A DNA stretch of 32,899 nucleotides, from contig JAOPZV010000169.1 in assembly GCA_025963935.1 (NCBI GenBank), positions 1 to 32,899 on the forward strand, in the 5' to 3' direction. The position numbers and the translations under genes were made by a program. This document shows, one piece after another, positions 17,645 through 26,670 of this stretch (position 1 is the stretch's first letter; the number at the start of each line of letters is the position of its first letter). The notes beneath the pieces were generated by a model that searched no databases, was not told the origin of the DNA, and saw nothing but the letters and a program-made list of their open reading frames with translations. Source of the DNA: Solirubrobacterales bacterium. Its GTDB lineage: Bacteria; Actinomycetota; Thermoleophilia; Solirubrobacterales; Solirubrobacteraceae.

Positions 17645-18763
17645 TCAGCCACCCACCGCCCTGCGATAGCTGGCGAGCGTCTTCTCAGCCGACGCCGACC
17701 AGGTGAAACCGGCAGCCCTCATGCGCCCCTGCTCACGCAGTCCTCGCGTCAGAGGCGTGTCATCGATCGCCTCCGTGATCCGCGCAGCGATCTGCCGCGG
17801 CTCGCGAGGGTCGAAATACAGGGCCGCCTCGCCCGCCACCTCACGCAGCGCTGGAATGTCAGAGCAGGCGACGGGGACCGATCGTGCCATCGCCTCGAGC
17901 ACCGGAAGTCCGAAGCCCTCGTGCAGAGTCGGAAGCACCACGCAGTCGGCGAGCGCATACAGCGAGTCGAGCTCCTGGGTGGAGAGCTGCCCGAGCAGCC
18001 GGACGTCCTCGCCCACGCCAACAGCGCCGGCGTGCGCCCGGAGTGCTTCATCGTCGGTGCCGTGGCCGGCGACCACCAGCATCGGGCGTTCCTCCTGCGG
18101 AAGCAGTGCGAGAGCGTCGATGAGCGCAGGCAGGTTCTTGTGGGGGAGGTTGGTCGCGACCGCGAGCGCAAGCTGACCGCTCGCCAGACCGAAACGCTCG
18201 CGAACACCGCTCGTGGACGGTGCCTGCGGTGCGGGACGCACGCCGTTGGGCACGACATCGATGTGCGCGCCCCCGATACCCAGCCGGGAGACGATCTCCT
18301 CGCGCCCGGCGCCCGAGACGGCGATGATCCTGTCCGCACGGCGAGCGGCGGTGGAGACCAACGCCGAGGTTGCCGCGCGCATCTGCCACGAGAGCAGCTC
18401 GGGGACGGCCTTGTACTGGAGATCGTGGATCGTGACCACGCGCCGAAAGTTCCCCCAAGCGGGTGCGAAGTTCGCCATCGAGTGCAACAGCTCGACGCGT
18501 GCCCGGCGTGCCGCAATCGACACGAGCGCCAACTCGCCAAGTGCCCACTGTCCGCGGTTGCGGGCCGAGATCGGGAGAGCCACGGCGCGAACTCCGTCTC
18601 CGAGCTCGGCTGCGAGTCGCGGACCGGCATCGCGGTTGACAAAGGCGACGAGCTCGAGCTCGGGCGAGCGCTCGAGGAGCGCCGGCACGAGTTCGCGCGC
18701 GTATGTCTCCCGCCCTCCGGTCTCTCCCGGCACCAGGTAGAGGAGGTCCAGGCCAACCCGCAT
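17645..18763 (-). CDS. GT4 family glycosyltransferase (mannosyltransferase-like)
   Basis: VGLDLLYLVPGETGGRETYARELVPAL, LALAVATNLPHKNLPALIDAL, CVVLPTLHEGFGLPVLEAMARSVPVACSDIPALREVAGEAALYFDP. Confidence 0.94.
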   Translation of the reverse strand: MRVGLDLLYLVPGETGGRETYARELVPALLERSPELELVAFVNRDAGPRLAAELGDGVRAVALPISARNRGQWALGELALVSIAARRARVELLHSMANFAPAWGNFRRVVTIHDLQYKAVPELLSWQMRAATSALVSTAARRADRIIAVSGAGREEIVSRLGIGGAHIDVVPNGVRPAPQAPSTSGVRERFGLASGQLALAVATNLPHKNLPALIDALALLPQEERPMLVVAGHGTDDEALRAHAGAVGVGEDVRLLGQLSTQELDSLYALADCVVLPTLHEGFGLPVLEAMARSVPVACSDIPALREVAGEAALYFDPREPRQIAARITEAIDDTPLTRGLREQGRMRAAGFTWSASAEKTLASYRRAVGG

Positions 18764-19806
18764 CAGTCGGCGAACAGCGCGAGGGCGCGCCGAACCAGCC
18801 GCCAGTAGAGCGCCTGGGGCGCTCCCACCAAAGGGCTGTCGGCGCCCGACAGGTACGGACTGTCAAGGGAGGACGTGAGGTGGGCGGCGAACGCGCTGGC
18901 ATCGATGCGCCGGCATCGCTGCACGGCACGGCGACGCGAGAACGTCCGAGGGAGCCCGCCGATCACGGCGGCCTGGGCACGCACCTTGGCGCCGAGCCAT
19001 CCCTGGCGCGCTGCGACGGCGAGGAGCGCCAGCTCGGCGGCCAGCAGAGCAGGGGCTAGGAGCGCGAGCAGCGCGGCCGGATAGACCGAGAGCACCGTCC
19101 GCCAGCGGTTACGCTCGAGCCAGAACCACTTCGAGGCCCCCTTGTCGAACTCGTAGCCGTGGAGGACCCGCGCAGAGGGCACGACGCCGACCCGGTGTCC
19201 CCCGAGCCAGATGCGCAGTCCGAGGTCGAGGTCCTCGCCGTACATGAAGTAGTCCACGTCCAACCCGTCAAGCGAGTGCCACGCATCGCGCCGCACGACC
19301 ATCGCTGCTCCTGACGGGAACGCGACCTCGTGGTCCTCGCTCGCAAGCGCCGAGATTGGCCGCCCGCAGTCGCCTGCCCAGCCGATGCCGAGGTAGTGGA
19401 CCACCCCGCCGCTGGAATTGATCTCGTCGTCGTCGAGCAACACGGCAGCCTGCCAGGCGCCCCAGTCGGGATGGCGGCCGGCCGCACCCCTCAGCTCGGC
19501 AAAGCAGGCAGCGTCGGGCCTGCAATCTGGGTTCAGGAACAGCAACAGCGGTGCGGCCGTCGCGCGCGCCCCCACGTGAGAGCCGCCGGCGAACCCCAGG
19601 TTCTCGCCTGTCTCGATCAGCGTCACGCGGTCGCCCAGCGATCGGGCGGCTTCGGCGGTTCCGTCTGATGATGCGTTGTCGACGATGACGAGCTCGTCGT
19701 CGTCTTGCAGCTGTGGGAGAACAGCAGCGGCGAGCGCCCGGAGGTGTTCGGCGGACTCGTGGGTCACTATCACGACCGCGAGGGCATCGGAGGATGCGTC
19801 CGTCAA
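18763..19806 (-). CDS. GT2 family glycosyltransferase (rhamnosyltransferase-like)
   Basis: ALAVVIVTHESAEHLRALAAAVLPQL, LVIVDNASSDGTAEAA, NLGFAGGSHVGARAT, LLFLNPDCRPD, YFMYGEDLDLGLRIW. TTG start at 19806 preferred to 19914. Confidence 0.9.
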   Translation of the reverse strand: MTDASSDALAVVIVTHESAEHLRALAAAVLPQLQDDDELVIVDNASSDGTAEAARSLGDRVTLIETGENLGFAGGSHVGARATAAPLLLFLNPDCRPDAACFAELRGAAGRHPDWGAWQAAVLLDDDEINSSGGVVHYLGIGWAGDCGRPISALASEDHEVAFPSGAAMVVRRDAWHSLDGLDVDYFMYGEDLDLGLRIWLGGHRVGVVPSARVLHGYEFDKGASKWFWLERNRWRTVLSVYPAALLALLAPALLAAELALLAVAARQGWLGAKVRAQAAVIGGLPRTFSRRRAVQRCRRIDASAFAAHLTSSLDSPYLSGADSPLVGAPQALYWRLVRRALALFAD

Positions 19807-19813
19807 GGCCGTT

Positions 19814-20281
19814 CTAGCGGCGGGTTGAGAGCTCTTGCGCGGGGACCGGCGCCTCCGCCTCCGCCTCGGAGTGATCAGGCAAGGCGCTTCGTTTTCCCGG
19901 CACCGGCGCGGCACGGGCGTCGGCGGAGCGTTCCTCGGCCTTCTCTAGACGTTGCGCGAGCAGCCCCAAGCGCTGGGCGAGGACCTTGTTCTGATCGGAC
20001 AGGCGAGAAACGGCCAGCGAGAAGTGCAGGAGGATCATCGCGATCAGCCCGATCGCCACGGCGAACAGGGCGGAGGGGGGATAGGAGATCCCGACGTCGT
20101 GGGAGAGCGAGGTCAGTAGCCCCTTCCACACGGCGAGCACGAACAGCGTTGTGGCGGCGACGAGCCACAGGATCGCGTAGCGCTCCGAGAGGCGCTTGCG
20201 CCGCACGAGCTCGAACACGAGCAGCAGGAGCCCGAGCGTCACGGCGATCGCGAGCCCGCGCTGAAGCGTGATCTTAGTCAT
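19814..20281 (-). CDS. DUF2304 family small membrane protein
   Basis: MTKITLQRGLAIAVTLGLLLLVFELVRRKRLSERYAILWLVAATTLFVLAVW..., a DUF2304-like layout. ATGA overlap with the upstream polyprenyl-P GT. Confidence 0.82.
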   Translation of the reverse strand: MTKITLQRGLAIAVTLGLLLLVFELVRRKRLSERYAILWLVAATTLFVLAVWKGLLTSLSHDVGISYPPSALFAVAIGLIAMILLHFSLAVSRLSDQNKVLAQRLGLLAQRLEKAEERSADARAAPVPGKRSALPDHSEAEAEAPVPAQELSTRR

Positions 20282-21030
20282 AGCGCATGCTCCACGGCCA
20301 TCGCCGGACGATCTCCGGCCTCGATCGGGCGCCGGCGAAACAGGCCGACGAAGACGGCCAGGAGAACCTTGACCATGTAGTAGACCGACTGCGTCGAGGA
20401 GATGGCGGACGCACCGGTCAATCGCGGTTGCATGAGCACGGGGATCTCGCAACTGCGCAGCCTGTGGGCGTGTATGAGAAGGATCGCCTCGACCTCTGGG
20501 TAGTCGTGGGGATAGTCGCGAGCGAACAGCTCGATACCACGGCGGTTGGTCATGCGAAACCCACTGGTGGGATCCGTCACGCGCTGGCCTGTGATGAGCG
20601 ACACCAGGCTGGAGAAGATGCGGATGCCCGCACGCCGAGCGGCCGAGGACTGAAAGCCCTGTCCGCTGGAGGCGAGGAAGCGCGATCCCGTGACCATGTT
20701 CAGCTCGGGGTCCTCCCGCAGGTGGTCGAGCAGCTCGTAGATGTGGCGCGGGTCGTGCTGCCCGTCGCCGTCGACCTGCACGGCCACCTCGTAGTCATGC
20801 TCGAGCGCGTAGATGTAGCCCCCCTGCATCGCGCCGCCAATCCCCAGGTTGAACGGCATTCGCAGCACCGTTGCACCAGCCTTCGAAGCTCGATGAGCCG
20901 TCGCGTCGGTCGAGCCGTCATCAACGACGAGGACGTCGAAGTCGGGGGCCCACTGGTAGATCGCAGCTACCGTGGGGGCGATCGAGTCGGCCTCATTGAA
21001 GGCGGGAACAATGGCGAGATTGCGTCTCAT
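20278..21030 (-). CDS. Polyprenyl/dolichyl-phosphate glycosyltransferase (GT2, DPM1-like)
   Basis: NLAIVPAFNEADSIAPTVAAIYQWAPDFDVLVVDDGSTDATAHRA, FNLGIGGAMQGGYIYALEHDYEVAVQVDGDGQHDPRHI, DPTSGFRMTNRRGIELFA. Confidence 0.94.
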   Translation of the reverse strand: MRRNLAIVPAFNEADSIAPTVAAIYQWAPDFDVLVVDDGSTDATAHRASKAGATVLRMPFNLGIGGAMQGGYIYALEHDYEVAVQVDGDGQHDPRHIYELLDHLREDPELNMVTGSRFLASSGQGFQSSAARRAGIRIFSSLVSLITGQRVTDPTSGFRMTNRRGIELFARDYPHDYPEVEAILLIHAHRLRSCEIPVLMQPRLTGASAISSTQSVYYMVKVLLAVFVGLFRRRPIEAGDRPAMAVEHAL

Positions 21031-21233
21031 GTGTAGCCGACGTGCGGCGGGAGCGTCGATAAGAACGTTTTCGCGGGCGACGAGTTGCGCACCCTGTCCA
21101 GCGGTGGGGATAAGTGTAGGGGGAAGGCCCGTCGACGTAGACCGCGTGGGGCCCAGTAACCTCGGCCGCCGTGTGCGACCCGGCCCGCCGCAGTCGACGC
21201 ACCTTCAACGCTGTGCTTTCATCGCCGCTACCA

Positions 21234-23159
21234 ATGGACGCTGAGCAATGGAGGGCGGAGCAGAGAAAGCTACGCGAGGCAGTGCGCTCCCGGCGGCGAG
21301 ACTTTTACCCAGGCTCGTCCGATCCAGCGGCAGGGACGCCTCCACTCGCGTCGGTGATCGTCGTGTGCTGGAACGCAGGGAAGGTGTTGGGGCGCTGCCT
21401 GGATCAGCTCTTCGCCCAGGACCACCCGAACTACGAGATCGTCGTCGTAGACGACGGCTCCGACGACGACACGGTCGAGGTGGCGGAGGCCGCGCAAGCA
21501 CGAGGTGAGGTGACCATCGTGCGCAGTCCCCGCAATCGCGGCTGCCCTCACGCACGCAACCTCGGGCTCGCGCACGCGAAGGGTGAGATCGTCGCGTTTA
21601 TCGATGCTGACGGGTTCGCCGCCCCGAGCTGGCTGCGTCACGTCGTCTCTGCCTTCGACGCCGATGCGACGGTCGGCGGGGTCGCCTCCACCGTCTTCTT
21701 CGACGCCAATCCGCTCGTGATCAACGGCGCCGGCGGGATCGTCAACCGTCAGGGATGGGCGGCCGACCTTTCGATGAACGAGTCCTACGCGCAGTCCGAG
21801 ATCGTCTCGGATGCGCTTTATCCGATGGGCTGCGGGATGGCGCTGCGGCGCGGGGCGATCGAGCGTGTCGGACCGTTCGACGACCGCATGCTCAACTACT
21901 ACGACGACGTCGACTACGGCGTGCGGCTCTGGCGCGCGGGTTATCGGGTGATCGTGGCGCCCGACGCCTGGATCGATCACGGCTTCGGGCAGGGCGGCAG
22001 CGACTCGGAGCAGAAGCAGCTGCTCTGCGAGCGGCATCGCATGCGGGTGATCCTCAAGCACGCCTCCGCTGGCCTGCTGGCTCGCTGGGCCGCACACGAG
22101 GTGCGTGGGCTGAAGCTCGCAGCCGCGCATCGTCGCGCTCTGAAGCTCAGAGCGATCGCTTGGAACGTAATGCACCTGCCCAGCGTGCTCGCGAGCCGCC
22201 GGCTGCTGCGCCACGCTCCGCCCCCCTCCGAGCGGCTAGTGGATCCGTCCTGGGGGGATAGCTTCCCGGTCGGGGTCCCGCCGCTGTTGACGCCCGTTCC
22301 AGAACGAGCCGGCAACAGCATCGACATGGCCGAGCCAGGGAGCGAGGGCCAGCTCATTCACGGATGGTTCCCGGCAGAGCGGGTCGACGGGCGCAGCTAT
22401 CGCTGGGCTGGGGTGCACGCGGCCGCGCTGTTGCGACTCGAGGCGCCAGCTCGAAGGCTACGACTCGACTATGCCCACGTGCCGGTGGACATCGGCGGAG
22501 TCGAGGTCAGCGTTCGGCGTCTCGGTTCATCCGATCCGTTCACGCTCGTATGGGCGACGCGCCTTACCTGGCAGTACCTTGCCCGGTCAGTCGAGAACCA
22601 CCCTCTCACGTTGCCCGCCGGCGATTATGAAGTCGTGTTCACCGCTCGCAATGGGTGGTCGGATCCGCCGCTGGAGACGCGTTCCCTTGCGTTCGCGCTC
22701 GCGAGCATCTCGTTCGAGCCCTCATACGAGATCCCCTCTGGAGGTCTCGACATGGCCTCCCCCGACGTCGAGGGACAGCTCGTGAACGGTTGGTTCGAAG
22801 CCGAAGAGAGCAATAGGCGGCACTATCGATGGGGATCGGGGCGGGCCGCGCTGATCATGGCGCTCGCGGATCCCGTCAGCCGCGCGCGAATCAGCTACCG
22901 CCTTCCACCTGTCGACTCTGGCGTGGAGCTAACGATTTCATCTCTCGATCAAGGACGGAAGATATGGTCGACAACGCTCGCTTGGCGCGATGCTGAGTGG
23001 CACGAGGACAGTTTTCCGCTCGAGCTGATCCCGGGGCGCTACGTCGCCTTGTTTGAAGCCGCGACCCCTTGGTCGAACCCGGGGCAGGTTGACGGCTCGC
23101 TGTGGCCCGAGAGCCGATCGCTGGGCTTCGCTCTGTCGTCGCTCTGGTTCGATGCGTGA
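21234..23159 (+). CDS. GT2 family glycosyltransferase with two tandem C-terminal repeats of an unassigned beta-rich domain
   Basis: ASVIVVCWNAGKVLGRCLDQLFAQDHPNYEIVVVDDGSDDDTVEVAE, EIVAFIDADGFAAPSWL, then two related ~142-aa units each starting near DMA.P..EGQL..GWF.AE. Confidence 0.9.
   Translation: MDAEQWRAEQRKLREAVRSRRRDFYPGSSDPAAGTPPLASVIVVCWNAGKVLGRCLDQLFAQDHPNYEIVVVDDGSDDDTVEVAEAAQARGEVTIVRSPRNRGCPHARNLGLAHAKGEIVAFIDADGFAAPSWLRHVVSAFDADATVGGVASTVFFDANPLVINGAGGIVNRQGWAADLSMNESYAQSEIVSDALYPMGCGMALRRGAIERVGPFDDRMLNYYDDVDYGVRLWRAGYRVIVAPDAWIDHGFGQGGSDSEQKQLLCERHRMRVILKHASAGLLARWAAHEVRGLKLAAAHRRALKLRAIAWNVMHLPSVLASRRLLRHAPPPSERLVDPSWGDSFPVGVPPLLTPVPERAGNSIDMAEPGSEGQLIHGWFPAERVDGRSYRWAGVHAAALLRLEAPARRLRLDYAHVPVDIGGVEVSVRRLGSSDPFTLVWATRLTWQYLARSVENHPLTLPAGDYEVVFTARNGWSDPPLETRSLAFALASISFEPSYEIPSGGLDMASPDVEGQLVNGWFEAEESNRRHYRWGSGRAALIMALADPVSRARISYRLPPVDSGVELTISSLDQGRKIWSTTLAWRDAEWHEDSFPLELIPGRYVALFEAATPWSNPGQVDGSLWPESRSLGFALSSLWFDA
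22323..22748 (+). repeat. Protein-level tandem repeat unit 1 (142 aa) in the GT2 C-terminus
   Basis: DMAEPGSEGQLIHGWFPAERVDGRSYRWAGVHAAALLRLEAPARRLRLDYAHVPVDIGGVEVSV... aligns with unit 2. Confidence 0.8.
22749..23156 (+). repeat. Protein-level tandem repeat unit 2 in the GT2 C-terminus
   Basis: DMASPDVEGQLVNGWFEAEESNRRHYRWGSGRAALIMALADPVSRARISYRLPPVDSGVELTI... aligns with unit 1. Confidence 0.8.
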
Positions 23160-23354
23160 AATTGGCGACAGCCTCCCGTTCAGCATCGCGTCGGGTCGTC
23201 CCACGCACAAGCTCCTGAGGACCTATGCAGGTCGAGATGGCGGCAGATATCCTCTAACGGATGGTTGATCAGCTCGTGGACTCGCCACTGAGGGCGCTGG
23301 AGGGGGCGGCGTGGCCTGAATCGCCAGAGACTCAGTATTGCCTCTCGAACCCGG

Positions 23355-23765
23355 GTGCAAGCTGAGATGAGCAACGTTCGGGACGACCAAGCAGAACCGT
23401 CGAGCGACCAGCGCCAAGCGCTTCGAGCGTCCGGCGATCGACCTTCCACTCATGAGCAGATGCACGGGCAGCATGCTCTCGAAAAGGATCGCCTGGAGTC
23501 TGAGATCGATGAGCTGCGTCGCCAATTGGCGACGGCCGAGGAGCAGCTCGCGCGTATGCCGGCTCTTGGCTCTCAGCTTGCTGATCTTGTAAAGCTGAAC
23601 GATGAGTTGCTCCAGGTCAACTCGGAGCTCGTGCAAAAGCAGGTCATACTGGACGAGTTGGCGGAGATCGCCGAGCGTTACACGGTGGTTGTCAATTCCA
23701 CGAGCTGGAGGGTGACACGGCCCTTGCGCTACCTGACGGCGCGCGCCCGCAAAGCATTTCGCTGA
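23355..23765 (+). CDS. Small coiled-coil protein with C-terminal SWRxTxPLR tag
   Basis: HALEKDRLESEIDELRRQLATAEEQLARM...ELAEIAERYTVVVNSTSWRVTRPLRYLTARARKAFR; stop 2 nt before the next ATG. ATG 23367 is an alternative start. Confidence 0.7.
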   Translation: MQAEMSNVRDDQAEPSSDQRQALRASGDRPSTHEQMHGQHALEKDRLESEIDELRRQLATAEEQLARMPALGSQLADLVKLNDELLQVNSELVQKQVILDELAEIAERYTVVVNSTSWRVTRPLRYLTARARKAFR

Positions 23766-23767
23766 GG

Positions 23768-25729
23768 ATGGCCGCAGATCCTCGACCCTCCCCCGAGTTT
23801 TCCCTCGCTGTCGCGGAGGGCCAAAGCGAGTTCTTTGTCGAGCTGGCACACGCGCTGGCGTACGAGCTACGCGCCTTGGGCGTGGCTGCCAGCGTCAACA
23901 TCGGCGAGATTCCGCTTCCGCGGCAGGGATTGGTTCATGTCTTTCTGCCGCCCCACGAGTACGTATCGTGGTCAAGGTATCGTCCTCCCGCCGAGCTGCT
24001 GAGGCGAAGCATCGTAATCTCGGCGGAGCAGCCCGACACGCATTACTTCGCTGCAAATGTCCCGCTCGCTCGGGACGCCGGCGCAGTGTTCGATATCAAC
24101 GCCCGAGCCGTACGCGCGTACCGCTCGGAAGGTATCGAGGCCTCGCTCCTCGAGCTCGGTTATACGCGACTATGGGATCGCTTCGAGGACACGGCTGACG
24201 AGCCAGAGCCACCGCCACATGCTGCGGCGGCGGAAGGCGGCCGACGCGACATAGACATACTTTTCCTCGGACGGCTCACGCCGCGACGCTCAGCCGCGCT
24301 GGCGTCCTACGCCGGCATATTTGAACGCTTCCGATGCCACATTGCTCTGTCGGACGACGCTCGTCCGAACATCGCAGGAGCAACAGCGTTTGTCGCGGGC
24401 GACGCAAAGAGAGACCTGCTTGCACGCTCCAAGGTGATGCTGAACATTCACGGTGAAGATGAGCCGTATTTTGAGTGGCTCCGCGTATCGGAGGCGATCT
24501 GCAGCGGCTGCGCCGTAGTCAGCGAGCACTCGTCGGACATTGCACCGTTGAAGTGGGGTCGCCACCTGCTGACGGGCAGAGTGGGGAGCCTCGGCTTGTT
24601 CTGTGCATGGCTGGCGGAGGATGATGTTCGACGGGAGAATATGCGGCACGCCGCATATCAGCTCTTTCGTGAGGAGAGGCCGCTATCAAAGGCCGCGCTC
24701 AAACTCATCGAGGCTGGACGTGACGTGACTGCGGAACCGGTCAGCGCCCATCTCGTGCTGGCCGCCAGCCAGGAGCGAGTCCGTGGCCAATTCCGGGAGG
24801 AGCCACCCTCGTTTGAGCGTCAGCCGCCCGAGCGGGCCAACCTGTCTGACGGCGAGGCCCTGATACTGCGCGCAGTGAAGCAACAGATGCTGAACGTCAG
24901 GTCGTTGCGGCGCGAGCTTGCCCATCTCACGCGCGTCTCGCGTGACGAGAGTCACGACGAGCCGGATATACAGGTCGTCGCCGTGTCCCCTGCCTGGAAC
25001 GAGGGACCCGCGCCCGCACTGTCGGTGATCATCCCGCTGTACAACGATCGCCGCGACGTTATTTGTGCACTTGGCTCGCTCGAGCGAGCCTCTACAACGG
25101 ACTGGGAGGCCGTGATAGTCGACGACGCTTCGACGGATGGCAGCGGCGGCGCGGTCAGAGACTGGATGATCGAGCGGCCGCAACTCGCGTGTCGACTTAT
25201 CCGCCACGAGCTCAATCGTGGCCTTGCGGCCGCGAGGAATACGGGCGTGGAGCACGCGCGCACCGATAGGCTGCTAATGCTCGACGCGGATAACGAAATC
25301 AGGCCAACTGCCATCGGTCGGTTGTTGTCCGGTCTCGCCGCCGATCCCAGGGCGAGCTTCGCCTACGGGATCATGGAGCGCTTCTCAGCTTCGGGATCGG
25401 AGGGATTAGTCAGCTGCTTTGGATGGGACCCGCAACGGCTACGCGGCGGCAACTACATCGACGCCTTTGCTCTCCTCCGCCGAGACGCCCTCGAAGCCAT
25501 GGGCGGTTACTCGAACGATGAGCGCCTGTATGGGTGGGAGGACTACGATCTCTGGGTCCGCATGGCGGAGGCTGGGAAACACGGCGTGTTCGTACCCGAG
25601 ATCATCGGGCGCTACCGCGTGCGGCATGGCTCGATGATCGCCCAGACGAACGTCTCGACCACCGACGCGTACGCGGCCTTGATCGAGCATGCTCCCAAAC
25701 TCCTGGCCGGCTTGCGGGTTCCGCGATAG
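23768..25729 (+). CDS. Two-domain glycosyltransferase: N-terminal GT-B-like region + C-terminal GT2
   Basis: C-terminal ALSVIIPLYNDRRDVICALGSLERASTTDWEAVIVDDASTDGSGGAV, DRLLMLDADNEIRPTAI, LYGWEDYDLWVRMAEAG; N-terminal VMLNIHGEDEPYFEWLRVSEAICSGCAVVSEHSSDIAPL. Confidence 0.85.
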   Translation: MAADPRPSPEFSLAVAEGQSEFFVELAHALAYELRALGVAASVNIGEIPLPRQGLVHVFLPPHEYVSWSRYRPPAELLRRSIVISAEQPDTHYFAANVPLARDAGAVFDINARAVRAYRSEGIEASLLELGYTRLWDRFEDTADEPEPPPHAAAAEGGRRDIDILFLGRLTPRRSAALASYAGIFERFRCHIALSDDARPNIAGATAFVAGDAKRDLLARSKVMLNIHGEDEPYFEWLRVSEAICSGCAVVSEHSSDIAPLKWGRHLLTGRVGSLGLFCAWLAEDDVRRENMRHAAYQLFREERPLSKAALKLIEAGRDVTAEPVSAHLVLAASQERVRGQFREEPPSFERQPPERANLSDGEALILRAVKQQMLNVRSLRRELAHLTRVSRDESHDEPDIQVVAVSPAWNEGPAPALSVIIPLYNDRRDVICALGSLERASTTDWEAVIVDDASTDGSGGAVRDWMIERPQLACRLIRHELNRGLAAARNTGVEHARTDRLLMLDADNEIRPTAIGRLLSGLAADPRASFAYGIMERFSASGSEGLVSCFGWDPQRLRGGNYIDAFALLRRDALEAMGGYSNDERLYGWEDYDLWVRMAEAGKHGVFVPEIIGRYRVRHGSMIAQTNVSTTDAYAALIEHAPKLLAGLRVPR

Positions 25730-25811
25730 CGATCGCGGCGCCGCCATCCCTACTCCCACCTCTATTTCAGACGCCCGCACTCGATCGCGCCATACCAAAC
25801 CGACGGGTCAG

Positions 25812-25839
25812 CATGAGTCGCGAGCGCCCGCGACTCATG
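25812..25839. promoter_or_regulatory. Perfect 11-bp inverted repeat with 6-nt loop (hairpin), intergenic
   Basis: CATGAGTCGCG-AGCGCC-CGCGACTCATG read directly. No T-run follows, so it is not a canonical intrinsic terminator. Confidence 0.7.
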
Positions 25840-25890
25840 GGCTATCCTGGCCGCCGCATCGTAACAGCCCGATCAGCGAGAGGATACGAC

Positions 25891-26004
25891 ATGAAACGAA
25901 ACGGCACGAACACTCCCCGCACTAGGCGCGCGGGCGCGGTTCGAGGGGTCGATCTCTGCAAGTCGATGCTCCAGCGCGTGGCCGCAATCTCGCTCGCTCC
26001 GTAA
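25891..26004 (+). CDS. Candidate 37-aa basic peptide / leader ORF
   Basis: MKRNGTNTPRTRRAGAVRGVDLCKSMLQRVAAISLAP*; preceded by GAGAGGA with ~6-nt spacing; TAA is 3 nt before the next ATG. Confidence 0.4.
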   Translation: MKRNGTNTPRTRRAGAVRGVDLCKSMLQRVAAISLAP

Positions 26005-26007
26005 CGG

Positions 26008-26670
26008 ATGGGACTACTGCAACGTTTGCGCCTGATCGAGCCACGACTCGATCAGGGGGACCTATTTCCCCCTATCGAGCAAGAGCTACGCAGCCACAGT
26101 CACCTGTTTGTGGGACGCGTGCTGAATGCCGGGGCCGGCGATCGCGATATATCCCATCTCATCTCCGGGCAGCTGGTGAATCAGGACATCGAGACCGGAA
26201 AACACAACGCGAACATCCATGTTTACAGTCCACTTGATGATATCCCCTTCGAGCATGGGTATTTCGACGCCATAATCTGCAACGCGGTTCTGGAGCACGT
26301 GGAGAACCCCGACCAGGTGCTAGCGGAGTTCGCCCGAGTGCTTCGACCGGGTGGTATGCTTTATCTTTGCGTCCCTTTCATGCAGCCGGAGCATCTCGAC
26401 CCGACTGATTTTCAGCGCTACACAGTTGGTGGGCTCGCTTCGCTCGTCCGTCGCCACGGGTTTGACGTCCGTGAGGCGAGCGCCATGCATTCGGTCTATA
26501 CAACGCTTGGCTGGATCCTCTTCGAGTGGCTGCGGCCATTTCCAGGTTGGCGTGGCTGGATGCTCCGCTGGGCGATCGCACCCTGGGTCCGTCGCAAGGC
26601 CCTGACCAGCACCAACCAGGTTCGTTCGCTGGCGTCGGCGTTCCGTGTGATCGGGGAGCGTCGAGCGTGA
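26008..26670 (+). CDS. Class I SAM-dependent methyltransferase (type 11-like)
   Basis: RVLNAGAGDRDISHLI, YFDAIICNAVLEHVENPDQVLAEFARVLRPGGMLYLCVPFMQPEHLDPTDFQRYT. Confidence 0.92.
   Translation: MGLLQRLRLIEPRLDQGDLFPPIEQELRSHSHLFVGRVLNAGAGDRDISHLISGQLVNQDIETGKHNANIHVYSPLDDIPFEHGYFDAIICNAVLEHVENPDQVLAEFARVLRPGGMLYLCVPFMQPEHLDPTDFQRYTVGGLASLVRRHGFDVREASAMHSVYTTLGWILFEWLRPFPGWRGWMLRWAIAPWVRRKALTSTNQVRSLASAFRVIGERRA

Noticed and set aside
19848-19868. CCGCCT hexanucleotide repeats
   Set aside because: About three units encoding an Ala/Glu-rich tail of the DUF2304 protein; ordinary low complexity.
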